A DNA stretch of 64,000 bases from the NCBI GenBank assembly GCA_023457435.1, contig JAEWLS010000035.1, forward strand, positions 73,368 through 137,367, written 5' to 3'. Position 1 is the stretch's first letter, and every line of letters starts with the position of its first letter. The translations under genes and the position numbers were made by a program. The notes below the pieces were generated by a model. The model was not told the origin of the DNA, ran no database searches, and was given only the letters and a program-made list of their open reading frames with translations. This document shows positions 26,409 to 33,862 of this stretch, piece by piece. The DNA is from Pseudomonadota bacterium (GTDB lineage Bacteria; Pseudomonadota; Alphaproteobacteria; Rhizobiales; Rhizobiaceae).

Positions 26409-27485
26409 TCAGGCGCTGGCGTGCCAGGTCGATCCGTCAGCCGCGAAGAGGTGAAGCGCAGTTGCGTCCAGCCGCAGCCGCACGGTGCCACCCGGCTCGA
26501 CGGTGGAGAGGCCGCGATCCTGTGCGGTGACCTGCGTGCCGTCCGAGAGCCTGACATGGACCAGCGTGCGCTCGCCGAGGCGCTCGACCACCGTCGCGGT
26601 TCCGGAAGTGTCCCCGCCTTCGGCCACCACAAGGAGCGCCTCGGGGCGGATTCCGAGCTCCTGCCACTGCGTGGCACCGGGTGCTCCGCGCAGCTCCACC
26701 AGCGCTCCGTCCGGCAGGCGCGCGTGCAACCTGTCTCCCTGGCCCGACAGCTTTATCGGCAGGATGTTCATCGCCGGCGAGCCGACGAAGGTGGCGACGA
26801 AGCGCGATGCCGGCCGCGAATAGACCTCCATCGGCGTTCCAACCTGCTCGATGCGGCAGTCGTTGAGGATGACGATGCGGTCGGCCAGCGTCATCGCCTC
26901 CACCTGGTCGTGGGTGACGTAGACCATGGTCGACTTCAGACGCTGGTGCAGCTCCGCGAGCTCGACGCGGGTGCGCGCCCGCAACGCGGCGTCGAGATTG
27001 GAAAGCGGTTCGTCGAACAGGAACGCCTTGGGCTCCTTGACGATCGCCCGGCCGATGGCGACGCGCTGGCGCTGGCCGCCGGAGAGTTGGGCCGGCTTGC
27101 GCGCCAGCAGTGCGTCCATCTCCAGCATGCGAGCCGCATCGGCGATGCGGCGGCCGATCTCGTCGGCCGGCACGCCGATGTTGCGCAGCCCGAACGCCAT
27201 GTTCTCGGCGACTGTCATGTGCGGATAGAGCGCGTAGTTCTGGAACACCATAGCGACGTTGCGCTTGCCGGGTGCCAGGGTTTCCGACCGCACACCGCCT
27301 ATCACCAGCTCGCCTTCGTCGATACGCTCCAGTCCCGCAATCATGCGCAGCAGCGTCGTCTTGCCGGATCCCGATGGACCGAGGAACACCACGAGTTCGC
27401 CCGAGCCAATTTCAAGGCTGACGTCGCGGATAACCTCGACATCGCCGTAGCGCTTCCACACGCGTGACAGCGTTATTCCGGCCAT
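26409..27485 (-). CDS. ABC sugar importer ATP-binding protein (UgpC/MalK family), system 2
   Basis: A 358-residue ATPase with Walker A GPSGSGKT (36-43), signature LSGGQRQR, Walker B FLFDEP, and a C-terminal TOBE domain. It is convergent to the permease genes with four bases between stops, so it needs its own promoter; a CCGGATA/TATCCGG palindrome lies 27 bases upstream of its ATG. It is clearly distinct from the system-1 ATPase. It most likely powers the second importer and might serve others too. Confidence 0.92.
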   Translation of the reverse strand: MAGITLSRVWKRYGDVEVIRDVSLEIGSGELVVFLGPSGSGKTTLLRMIAGLERIDEGELVIGGVRSETLAPGKRNVAMVFQNYALYPHMTVAENMAFGLRNIGVPADEIGRRIADAARMLEMDALLARKPAQLSGGQRQRVAIGRAIVKEPKAFLFDEPLSNLDAALRARTRVELAELHQRLKSTMVYVTHDQVEAMTLADRIVILNDCRIEQVGTPMEVYSRPASRFVATFVGSPAMNILPIKLSGQGDRLHARLPDGALVELRGAPGATQWQELGIRPEALLVVAEGGDTSGTATVVERLGERTLVHVRLSDGTQVTAQDRGLSTVEPGGTVRLRLDATALHLFAADGSTWHASA

Positions 27486-27511
27486 GGGCTCCTCCCGTTC
27501 GTTCCATCATT

Positions 27512-27527
27512 CCGGATAAGTATCCGG
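27512..27527. promoter_or_regulatory. Palindrome CCGGATA-AG-TATCCGG upstream of ATPase 2
   Basis: Seven-base perfect arms spaced by two bases, 27 bases before the minus-strand ATPase start. It combines the GATA/TATC and CCGG modules seen in the dyads of the ArsR/GH51 cluster, which would bring the separately oriented ATPase gene under the same regulator. Confidence 0.55.
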
Positions 27528-27566
27528 TGTCAAGGTTCAGTCGCCGCATGTCGTGGCGCCGGACCG

Positions 27567-27584
27567 ATAGCGCGATCGCGCTAT
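27567..27584. promoter_or_regulatory. Perfect 18-bp palindrome, unknown function
   Basis: ATAGCGCGATCGCGCTAT reads identically on both strands. It sits in the 188-base gap between the ATPase 2 start and a small plus-strand gene. No gene explains it; a regulator site is the simplest idea. Confidence 0.45.
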
Positions 27585-27673
27585 GGGACTATGCGCAAAG
27601 AATTGGTGATCGGCTTTGACAGTATTGACGTCTGCTGAGACGATTCGCCGGGGGATCGAATCAGGAGGTCGCG

Positions 27674-27862
27674 ATGAGCGTCAAATCCGACGATAAGATC
27701 CAGCAAGAGTGTGGGTGGGAAAAAGACAGAAATTACGAAGCATTCCATCTGGCAGAACTGGTAGGAATGCCGCTCAGCGAAGCAGGGGCTATCGTTGAAC
27801 TCTGCGGTGGGAGTCGGCAACGGAGCGACTCCGCCAAAGATACGCGTAACACGCAGGAATAA
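27674..27862 (+). CDS. Small protein resembling DUF3606
   Basis: A 62-residue ORF with a strong AGGAGG ribosome site five bases before the ATG. The middle (NYEAFHLAELVGMPLSEAGAIVELCGGSRQRSD) follows the pattern of DUF3606-type small proteins: YE, a helix, a short turn, then a G-x-x-R motif. The resemblance is by eye and weak. It is cytoplasmic and charged. The gene is isolated between the ATPase 2 promoter and the RTX gene. The 206 bases after it hold no further gene, only a GC-rich short inverted repeat and a possible stress promoter. Confidence 0.55.
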   Translation: MSVKSDDKIQQECGWEKDRNYEAFHLAELVGMPLSEAGAIVELCGGSRQRSDSAKDTRNTQE

Positions 27863-28004
27863 CCGGCTCGCGGTAGCGATCATCGTGGAGTGTCACGCGA
27901 CAAGCTGACGTCGCCCGGGCATCATCCTCCAATATGGTGGCGCGGGCGGCGTCTCTACGGCGGCGGCCGTCGAACGGCGCCGTGCTGCATCTTTTGAGAT
28001 TGGC

Positions 28005-28030
28005 GGAACAACCACTTCTCATCTAGCGTG
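28005..28030 (+). promoter_or_regulatory. Candidate EcfG-type (general stress) promoter
   Basis: GGAAC (28005-28009), 17 bases, then CGTG (28027-28030). The alphaproteobacterial EcfG consensus is GGAAC-N16/17-CGTT, so the last base differs. It would start a transcript about 30 bases before the RTX gene start codon. Confidence 0.35.
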
Positions 28031-28068
28031 AGGCCGGGCGACCTTTGGTCTGATCGCAGGGGGATCGG

Positions 28069-29592
28069 TTGAAGACGAGCGGATTTTTCAAGAACGACTA
28101 CACGTTCACAATTGCCGACATGCCGGGGCAATACCAGCAGCTGGCTGGCGTGATCCAGGCCAATGCCGAGGCAGTCATAAATTACCTGTCCGACTACATC
28201 TCATGGAAAGGTGTACTCGACTTCGTCGTCAAATTCGCTGCGCCGGACGCATTCAACAACATGGCGAACGGGCAGGGGTTGCTACCGGCGTTCGGAGGCA
28301 TCGCCAGCAACGGCCAGACCCACGCGGCTTACGAGGCGCAAACAGGCGTGGACGCCAACGGAGGAAACTTCGACGCGGGCGCACACATACTGCCAAACGC
28401 CAATGGAACGCTGACCAACTATGGCGCCGCGCTCTACTTCGACCCTGCGCCCAACCCCTACGGACGGGCCGACATCCCTTCGGGGCAGCACGATTTCTTC
28501 TCCATCTACCTTCATGAAACGCTTCACGCGCTCGGCGTCTGGTCGACCGCTCAGCACGGCAGTCAATTCGGTCAATCCGCTTTCGACCGGCTCACGCAGT
28601 TGGTCAACGGTCAGTATTTCTTCGTCGGCGCGGAGACACAGAGCGTGCTCGGCGGGCAGGCTCTTCCGCTTGCCACTGTCGGAAGCCGCGACCACTACGG
28701 CGTTCGCGCGGACGGCGCGCCGAGCCCGATCAACCGAGGCGCCGTCTTCGAACTCGGCAACTACGAGCAAAACCGTTGGCATCTCGGAAAGGTCGATGTC
28801 GCCGTCCTCAAGGACCTTGGCTACACGGTGGCCAACATGGACCGGCTGCCGCTGACCGAAGAGGACGACAGCGCGGCGTCTGGCCCACGCAGCACCGAGG
28901 GCCCCGACATGCTTTTCGGGGGAGCGGGTGACAATCTGATCTTCGCGAAGGGCGGCAACGATACGGTCTTTGCCGGGCTCGGCAGGGATACGGTCTACGC
29001 CGGCGATGGCAACGACATCGCCTACGGCGGCGATGGCAACGACCAGGTCTACGGCGGTTTCGGCAACGACACGGTGGGTGGCGGTGTCGGCGACGACACC
29101 GTTGGTGGCGGGCATGGAGACGACGTGGTCTTCGGCGGCGCCGGGAACGACCTCCTCTTCGGCGGAGACGGCAACGACAATATCGTAGCGAGCTTCGGTC
29201 GCGACACGGTGGTGGCCGGTGCCGGAAACGATACAGTCAACGGCGGCGACGGCGACGACGAGATTTACGGCGCCGATGGCAGCGACGTTCTCTTCGGCGG
29301 CGCCGGGGCAGATACGCTCTTCGGCGGCGCCGGTAGCGATACTCTGTGGGGTGGCGGCGGAAGCGACGAACTATGGGGTGGCGCAGGTGGCGACGTTTAC
29401 GCGTTTCTCGGCGGCAGCGGCGAGGATCAGATTCGCGGCTTCAACGCGGGCGAGGGCGACCGTCTCGATCTCGGAGGCCAAACCTATTCCCAGTCCATGA
29501 ACGCCAGCGGGCACGTCGTACTTGCCCTTTCCGGTGGTGGTATCATCACGCTCGAGGGCGTGACGAGCTTCAACAGCGATTTCATCGCCTAG
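28069..29592 (+). CDS. RTX-repeat secreted protein with a metalloprotease-like HExxH domain
   Basis: A 507-residue protein. The N-terminal ~250 residues hold H149-E-T-L-H153-A-L-G156, a gluzincin/metzincin zinc motif; the next His is H163, so the spacing is HExxHxxGx6H rather than the serralysin HExxHxxGxxH. From about residue 277 to 442 there are some 17 glycine/aspartate nonapeptides (GGDGND, GGAGND) that bind calcium, then a C-terminal region (SGEDQIRGFNAGEGDRLDLG) typical of type I secretion substrates. No N-terminal signal peptide. The start is TTG with AGGGGG six bases upstream; an in-frame TGA lies 18 bases before it and no other start precedes residue 18. No secretion genes are adjacent. 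Confidence 0.88.
   Translation: MKTSGFFKNDYTFTIADMPGQYQQLAGVIQANAEAVINYLSDYISWKGVLDFVVKFAAPDAFNNMANGQGLLPAFGGIASNGQTHAAYEAQTGVDANGGNFDAGAHILPNANGTLTNYGAALYFDPAPNPYGRADIPSGQHDFFSIYLHETLHALGVWSTAQHGSQFGQSAFDRLTQLVNGQYFFVGAETQSVLGGQALPLATVGSRDHYGVRADGAPSPINRGAVFELGNYEQNRWHLGKVDVAVLKDLGYTVANMDRLPLTEEDDSAASGPRSTEGPDMLFGGAGDNLIFAKGGNDTVFAGLGRDTVYAGDGNDIAYGGDGNDQVYGGFGNDTVGGGVGDDTVGGGHGDDVVFGGAGNDLLFGGDGNDNIVASFGRDTVVAGAGNDTVNGGDGDDEIYGADGSDVLFGGAGADTLFGGAGSDTLWGGGGSDELWGGAGGDVYAFLGGSGEDQIRGFNAGEGDRLDLGGQTYSQSMNASGHVVLALSGGGIITLEGVTSFNSDFIA
28900..29395 (+). repeat. Tandem nonapeptide-coding (RTX) repeat array
   Basis: The DNA repeats a ~27-base unit coding GGxGxDxUx about 17 times, with variants GAGND, GDGND, GLGRD and GGGSD. 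Two units (SFGRD, GLGRD) have Arg for Asn, which may weaken calcium ligation locally. Confidence 0.85.
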
Positions 29593-29706
29593 CTCAAACG
29601 CCAAACGCAGCGCGTACGGGCGGCCGGCGGCGGCTTCGGTCGAGAGGTAGCGCCTACCGCGCCGCTTTGGTGTCGTTTATTGTCTCCGGATAATGGAGCG
29701 GTCCGG

Positions 29707-29823
29707 ATGCTGAGAGCCCTGTTTTTCCTTGTCGTCGTACATGGGGCGGTGTTCTTCGGGGTTACCTCCGTGCTCGGCTATGACCCGGATCGGGCGTTCC
29801 TGCTCAGGTATCTGGTCGAGTAG
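29707..29823 (+). CDS. Possible 38-residue single-span membrane protein
   Basis: ATG29707 opens a 38-codon frame ending at TAG29821. The product has a hydrophobic helix (ALFFLVVVHGAVFFGVTSVL) and a short charged tail (GYDPDRAFLLRYLVE). A GGAG lies eight bases before the ATG. Composition fits a small inner-membrane protein, but there is no family evidence. It is 114 bases after the RTX gene. Confidence 0.4.
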   Translation: MLRALFFLVVVHGAVFFGVTSVLGYDPDRAFLLRYLVE

Positions 29824-30062
29824 CAGCCGGTTCATAATCGCGGGCAGCGAAGCATGCCGGCGCTGAAGTCACCTCGAGGTCGCTTGCACTATCCAAGCAA
29901 TCTGGGGCTGGAGCGCTCCGCTACCGAGCGGGCGTGAAGCGCAGGGGCCTCCCGCGCTCACGAGCGGGGTATGCGAAGGCACATCAGATGACAGGCCCCG
30001 CCGGTCTTCTCTGGCCCGCAGACGCTGCGCTTGCCTTGAAATGACTGATCTGGGAGGCCGAA
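29824..30062. other. Intergenic stretch with no recognisable gene
   Basis: About 240 bases between the 38-codon ORF and the 3' end of tRNA-Val. I see no ORF with a ribosome site, no attachment-site duplicate of the tRNA end and no clear terminator. Confidence 0.6.
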
Positions 30063-30137
<75 letters not shown>

Positions 30138-30194
30138 ATTCGGTGCGCGCTTACATCACGCGTCGGATGGCGCGTCAAGTCGGATGTTGGCGCG

Positions 30195-30557
30195 TCACGC
30201 CGCCTTCAGCATGCGATCGACCTCGGTGACGAGATCGCGCAGGTGGAACGGTTTCGACAGGATCTTGGCGTCCTTGGGCGCCTTCGAATCCGGGTTGAGC
30301 GCGACCGCTGCGAAGCCGGTGATGAACATCACCTTGAGGTCCGGATCGAGTTCGGTAGCACGTCGCGCGAGCTCGATCCCGTCCATCTCGGGCATGACGA
30401 TGTCCGTCAGCAGCAGCGAGAAGGGTTCTTCGCGCAGCCGCTCGTAGGCGCTGGCACCGTTGTCGAAATCACTGACGTCGTATCCCGCCTTCTCCAGCGC
30501 CTTGACCAGGAACCGGCGCATGTCGTTGTCGTCCTCGGCGAGGAGAATGCGTGTCAT
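30195..30557 (-). CDS. cpdR: CpdR, cell-cycle single-domain response regulator
   Basis: A 120-residue receiver domain very close to rhizobial/Caulobacter CpdR: LLAEDDNDMRRFLVKALEKAGYDV, phospho-acceptor in LLTDIVMPEMDGIELARRA, FITGFAAVALNP and KPFHLRDLV. Unphosphorylated CpdR positions ClpXP for degradation of cell-cycle proteins; phosphate comes from the CckA-ChpT relay. The upstream gap contains a CtrA-like half site and a GANTC site, fitting cell-cycle control. The neighbouring amidohydrolase-like gene is divergent, a conserved order in rhizobia as I recall it. Confidence 0.92.
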   Translation of the reverse strand: MTRILLAEDDNDMRRFLVKALEKAGYDVSDFDNGASAYERLREEPFSLLLTDIVMPEMDGIELARRATELDPDLKVMFITGFAAVALNPDSKAPKDAKILSKPFHLRDLVTEVDRMLKAA

Positions 30558-30599
30558 TTTGGCCTTCCGCGTATCACGACGTGCAGGCGAAGATCGCCA

Positions 30600-30623
30600 T
30601 TAACCATGGCTGCTATATGATTC
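30600..30623. promoter_or_regulatory. CtrA-like half site and GANTC methylation site upstream of cpdR
   Basis: TTAACCAT (30600-30607) and GATTC (30619-30623) sit in the 220-base divergent gap, 43-66 bases before the cpdR start. TTAACC is the CtrA half-site core and GANTC is the CcrM target. No full TTAA-N7-TTAA is present, so this is a candidate only. The remainder of the gap shows nothing clear. Confidence 0.4.
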
Positions 30624-30777
30624 AGCCAGGGTAAACATCAAGTGAACATCGCGGCTATGTTCTTGTTTGCAATCGGCAACGGCGTTCGACGCGAGCGGCG
30701 CACGGCTGGACAGGGCGAGTGGAGGATGGCACGGTTCCGGCAGAAGACTCCACCCCCAGGGCCGGCCTCCACCTAGA

Positions 30778-31668
30778 ATGAGCGCAGCAGGCGACTTTTC
30801 GGATATCGCGCCGTTCAACGTCGTCGAGGCGGCGGTGCAGCGCGTACCGTTCGTCTTCAACTCTCCGCACAGCGGGCGGCACTATCCGACGCGATTCCTG
30901 GAGATGAGCCGGCTCGACGCTTCGACGATCCGCCGATCGGAGGATTGCTACGTCGACGAGCTGTTCGCCGGTGTGCCGCGCCTGGGTGCGCCGCTGCTTT
31001 CAGCGAACTTTCCGCGCGCGTATCTCGACGTAAACCGCGAGCCGTGGGAACTCGACCCGCGCATGTTCGCGGACCAGCTGCCATCCTTCGCCAACATCCG
31101 GTCGCCGCGCGTCGCGGGCGGCCTCGGCACGATCCCACGCCTCGTCGGCGAAGGCCTGGACATCTACCCCGCGAGACTGTCATTCACCGAGGCGGTCGAC
31201 CGGGTCGAGACGATCTACAAGCCCTACCACGACCGGCTGCGGCAGTTGGTGACCCGTACTCATGCGCAGTTCGGGCGGGCGGTGCTCGTCGACTGCCACT
31301 CCATGCCGGCAAGCATTCGTATCAGCGAGAGCGGGCCGCGGCCCGATTTCATCGTCGGCGACCGTTTCGGCTCGTCGGCTGCCCCGGCCCTGACCGAGCT
31401 GGCGATCTCTCTCCTCGTCGGCATGGGCTACACCGTGGCGCACAACAAGCCGTATGCCGGTGGCTTCATCACCGAGCATTATGGCCGACCTGCCCGCGGG
31501 CTGCACACATTGCAGATCGAGGTCAACCGAGGCCTTTACGTGAACGAGAGAACGTACCAGCGGTCGAGCGGCTTTGTTGCACTCGCGAACGACTTGACGC
31601 TGTTTGCGGCCCAACTCATCGCGCGCGAAGCAGAGGAACTGGCTGCTCCGCGGCTGGCAGCCGAGTAG
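30778..31668 (+). CDS. N-formylglutamate amidohydrolase-family protein
   Basis: A 296-residue enzyme of the HutG/N-formylglutamate deformylase family, with VFNSPHSGRHYP, DCYVDELF, DCHSMPA (metal-type Asp/His) and a late LQIEVNRGLYVNE. The family hydrolyses N-formyl-L-glutamate in histidine degradation, but no hut genes are nearby, so the true substrate may differ. I chose the ATG at 30778 because similarity begins there; a longer frame would reach into the cpdR promoter region. It ends about 30 bases before the convergent sRNA terminator. Confidence 0.85.
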   Translation: MSAAGDFSDIAPFNVVEAAVQRVPFVFNSPHSGRHYPTRFLEMSRLDASTIRRSEDCYVDELFAGVPRLGAPLLSANFPRAYLDVNREPWELDPRMFADQLPSFANIRSPRVAGGLGTIPRLVGEGLDIYPARLSFTEAVDRVETIYKPYHDRLRQLVTRTHAQFGRAVLVDCHSMPASIRISESGPRPDFIVGDRFGSSAAPALTELAISLLVGMGYTVAHNKPYAGGFITEHYGRPARGLHTLQIEVNRGLYVNERTYQRSSGFVALANDLTLFAAQLIAREAEELAAPRLAAE

Positions 31669-31698
31669 GCCGCAAGCGCACAATTCTTGCCCATGGAC

Positions 31699-31782
31699 AA
31701 AAAAAGACCGCATCGTTTGCGCGACGCGGTCCAAGTCTAGGGAGGAAACGCCCAAGGAGGGCTGGACAGAACAAACTGTCCG
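31699..31782 (-). ncRNA. mmgR: mmgR/suhB-type small RNA
   Basis: On the minus strand a ~84-base transcript can be read with three hairpins: GGACAG/CTGTCC (31764-31781), GCCC/GGGC with loop TCCTT (31750-31762), then unpaired TTTCCTCCC, then a 10-bp terminator stem (31706-31731, one G-U pair) followed by seven T. The anti-Shine-Dalgarno CCUCC elements in a loop and a single strand are typical of Rhizobiales trans-acting sRNAs. The position between an amidohydrolase gene and an inositol-monophosphatase (suhB-like) gene matches the suhB/mmgR family (Rfam RF00519, from memory), which in Sinorhizobium controls polyhydroxybutyrate storage under nitrogen limitation. Confidence 0.82.
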
Positions 31783-31787
31783 AGGCG

Positions 31788-31815
31788 ATGGTATGTTGCG
31801 TTGCACAATTGTCAA
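31788..31815 (-). promoter_or_regulatory. Housekeeping promoter of the small RNA
   Basis: Minus-strand TTGACA (31810-31815), 16 bases, TACCAT (31788-31793); the start would fall near 31781, exactly at the first hairpin. CTTGAC is the rhizobial -35 form. Confidence 0.6.
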
Positions 31816-31882
31816 GCGTGGCGGGCGAAGAATTTAACATCGTTAAGTATCGCGGCCTGGCCGGTGTTGCACGCATGCCGCA

Positions 31883-32671
31883 GTGAGGGTGACAGTGGAC
31901 GGATTGAGAGAATTCCTGAAGGTCGTGGCCGACACGGCGGCGATCGAGACGCTGCCGCGCTTCCGCACGCCGCATGAGATCGGCAACAAGGTTGCGGGCG
32001 GTTTCGATCCGGTCACCGAAGCGGATCGTGCTGCCGAGCGCGCCATTCGCCGCGTCATCGAGGAGCGTTATCCGGACCACAGCATCCTCGGCGAGGAGTT
32101 CGGCGCCAGCGGCGCGGGCAGCGACTACGAGTGGGTCATCGACCCGATCGACGGCACACGTGCCTTCATCTCCGGCCTGCCGCTATGGGGCACGCTCGTC
32201 GGGCTCAAGCGGGGCGGGCGCGCGATCGCCGGCGTCATGGCGCAGCCGTTTACCGGCGAGACCTTCATCGCCGACGGCAACGGCTCATGGTACGACGGCC
32301 CGGGCGGCAGGCGGAAGCTGGCGACGAGCGCGGTCACGAAGCTTGCGGATGCCATCATGTGCACGACGACACCCGCGCTGTTCACCGACAAGCATCGCGT
32401 CAGCTACGACCGCATCGAGAAGGCGGTACGGCTCGCGCGCTACGGCACCGACTGCTACGCCTATTGTATGCTCGCCGCCGGCCATGTCGACCTCGTCGTC
32501 GAGATCGGCCTGCAGCCATACGACATCGTCGCCCTGGTGCCGATCATCGAGCAGGCCGGCGGCGTGATCACGACCGCCGACGGAGGCCGGCCGGAACAGG
32601 CCGGGCACATCGTGGCAGCGGCCAATCCGGCGCTGCACGCGGCCGCGCTGGAGCTGCTCAACAGGAGCTGA
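31883..32671 (+). CDS. hisN: Inositol-monophosphatase-family enzyme, probably histidinol-phosphatase (HisN)
   Basis: A 262-residue Mg-dependent phosphatase with GEEFG (metal Glu), WVIDPIDGTRAFISG (metal DPIDGT) and QPYDIVALVPIIEQAGG (third metal Asp). In alphaproteobacteria this branch usually serves as histidinol-phosphatase in histidine synthesis, though IMPase/SuhB activity is possible. GTG31883 is used; GTG31889 is an alternative two codons later. Its stop directly abuts the stop of the convergent hydrolase gene. The sRNA gene lies divergently upstream. Confidence 0.88.
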   Translation: MRVTVDGLREFLKVVADTAAIETLPRFRTPHEIGNKVAGGFDPVTEADRAAERAIRRVIEERYPDHSILGEEFGASGAGSDYEWVIDPIDGTRAFISGLPLWGTLVGLKRGGRAIAGVMAQPFTGETFIADGNGSWYDGPGGRRKLATSAVTKLADAIMCTTTPALFTDKHRVSYDRIEKAVRLARYGTDCYAYCMLAAGHVDLVVEIGLQPYDIVALVPIIEQAGGVITTADGGRPEQAGHIVAAANPALHAAALELLNRS

Positions 32672-33625
32672 TCAGAGCGCGCCCGAGCCCGGCACGAAGG
32701 CGTCGAAGGCGGCGAGCGCCTGTTCGCGGTAAAGATCGGATTCCTGCAGCAATTCGTGCCGCGCGCCGTCGATCGTGACGAGCGAGCCGGCGCGTAGCAG
32801 CAGCGCCAGCCTCTCGATCGCGGCGTTGGACACGACCTCGTCGGCGCCGGCAGCGATGATCAGTGTCGGTATGTTCACCCGCGACAGGAACTCGATATTC
32901 AGCGCTCTTTCGATGGCGATGCAGGCTGCGCGGACCCACGAGGCAGTCGGGCCGGCCAGCGCCAGCTCGGGATGGAGGCGACGCAGGGTAAGATTGCGCT
33001 CGTACCGCGTATGGTCGGTGGTGAGCTTGTTAGCGGCGAATGGCACCGCGGCGCGCCTGTCGCGGACACCGGAGATGTAGGTGCGCCCGAGGCCGACGAG
33101 GCGCATGAAGCCTGTGGCGCGACGCAGCGTCCTGGTTGAAACCGGCAGGTCGGGAAAGCCGAGGAGGGGTCCGAGCAGGACCATGCGGCGGACGCGATTC
33201 ACCATCGCAGGCGCCGCGAGCAGTGCGATCAGGGCGCCGATTGAGTGGCCGAGCAGGAAATAGGGGGCGCGGCAGTCGGGCAGCGCGACGTTGACGAAGA
33301 TCTCTTCGAGGTCGCCGACATAGGCGCTGAAATCGTCTATGTAGCCGCGTGCGGGATCCTTGATGAGGCGGTCGGACAGTCCCTGGCCGCGCAGGTCGAA
33401 GATCAGAACGCCGAGGCCGCGCGCCTGCAGGTCGACGATCGTCTCGAAGTATTTTTCGATATACTCGTTGCGGCCGGTGACGATCACCACCGTGCCCTGG
33501 AGCGGGCGGCCGGTTGCGCCGAAACGCGCGTAGCGGATCGACACGCCGTCGCGCATCGTCAGGCGGCCGACGAAGGCGTTGTCGGGCACAGGATTGCCCT
33601 CAATCGCAAACAGTTCTTCGCTCAT
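32672..33625 (-). CDS. Alpha/beta hydrolase, lysophospholipase (PldB)-like
   Basis: A 317-residue alpha/beta hydrolase of the serine-aminopeptidase/monoacylglycerol lipase type. The nucleophile elbow LLGHSIGAL supplies the catalytic Ser, LIIAAGADEVVSN the probable acid, and the late DGARHELLQESD the His. It likely hydrolyses lysophospholipids or monoacylglycerols in the cytoplasm. The ATG at 33625 is chosen since similarity starts at MSEELFAIEGN; the longer frame would include a low-complexity, hairpin-rich region. A 12-bp stem-loop lies in its possible leader. Confidence 0.88.
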   Translation of the reverse strand: MSEELFAIEGNPVPDNAFVGRLTMRDGVSIRYARFGATGRPLQGTVVIVTGRNEYIEKYFETIVDLQARGLGVLIFDLRGQGLSDRLIKDPARGYIDDFSAYVGDLEEIFVNVALPDCRAPYFLLGHSIGALIALLAAPAMVNRVRRMVLLGPLLGFPDLPVSTRTLRRATGFMRLVGLGRTYISGVRDRRAAVPFAANKLTTDHTRYERNLTLRRLHPELALAGPTASWVRAACIAIERALNIEFLSRVNIPTLIIAAGADEVVSNAAIERLALLLRAGSLVTIDGARHELLQESDLYREQALAAFDAFVPGSGAL

Positions 33626-33717
33626 TCCCCGCCCACGCGGCAAGCTCGCATGTCCCGCCGCCTGCATAGATGACAGGTGCGGGAAAACAAAGCGTTTCGC
33701 GGGCCATAACGGCGGAA

Positions 33718-33746
33718 GGCCGGACCGCCTCTCGGCGTGTCCGGCC
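33718..33746. other. Strong stem-loop in the hydrolase/hsp20 divergent gap
   Basis: GGCCGGAC-CGCC pairs with GGCG-(T)-GTCCGGCC around a TCTC loop: twelve pairs with one bulged T. No T-run follows on either strand. It could lie in the hydrolase 5' leader. No ORF accounts for the 400-base gap. Confidence 0.45.
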
Positions 33747-33862
33747 CTCCTGTCGGCGCCGGGGGAAGGGACGTTGCACCCGGATCCGATTTTCCTGCGG
33801 CGACAGAGCCGCCTTGTTGATGTGGACAATAGGTAAGGAGGGCTGAACGCAGACCGAAGCGG

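Noticed and set aside
28069..29592. Classical serralysin
   Set aside because: The zinc motif spacing differs from HExxHxxGxxH and the Met-turn is not evident, so it is reported as metalloprotease-like only.
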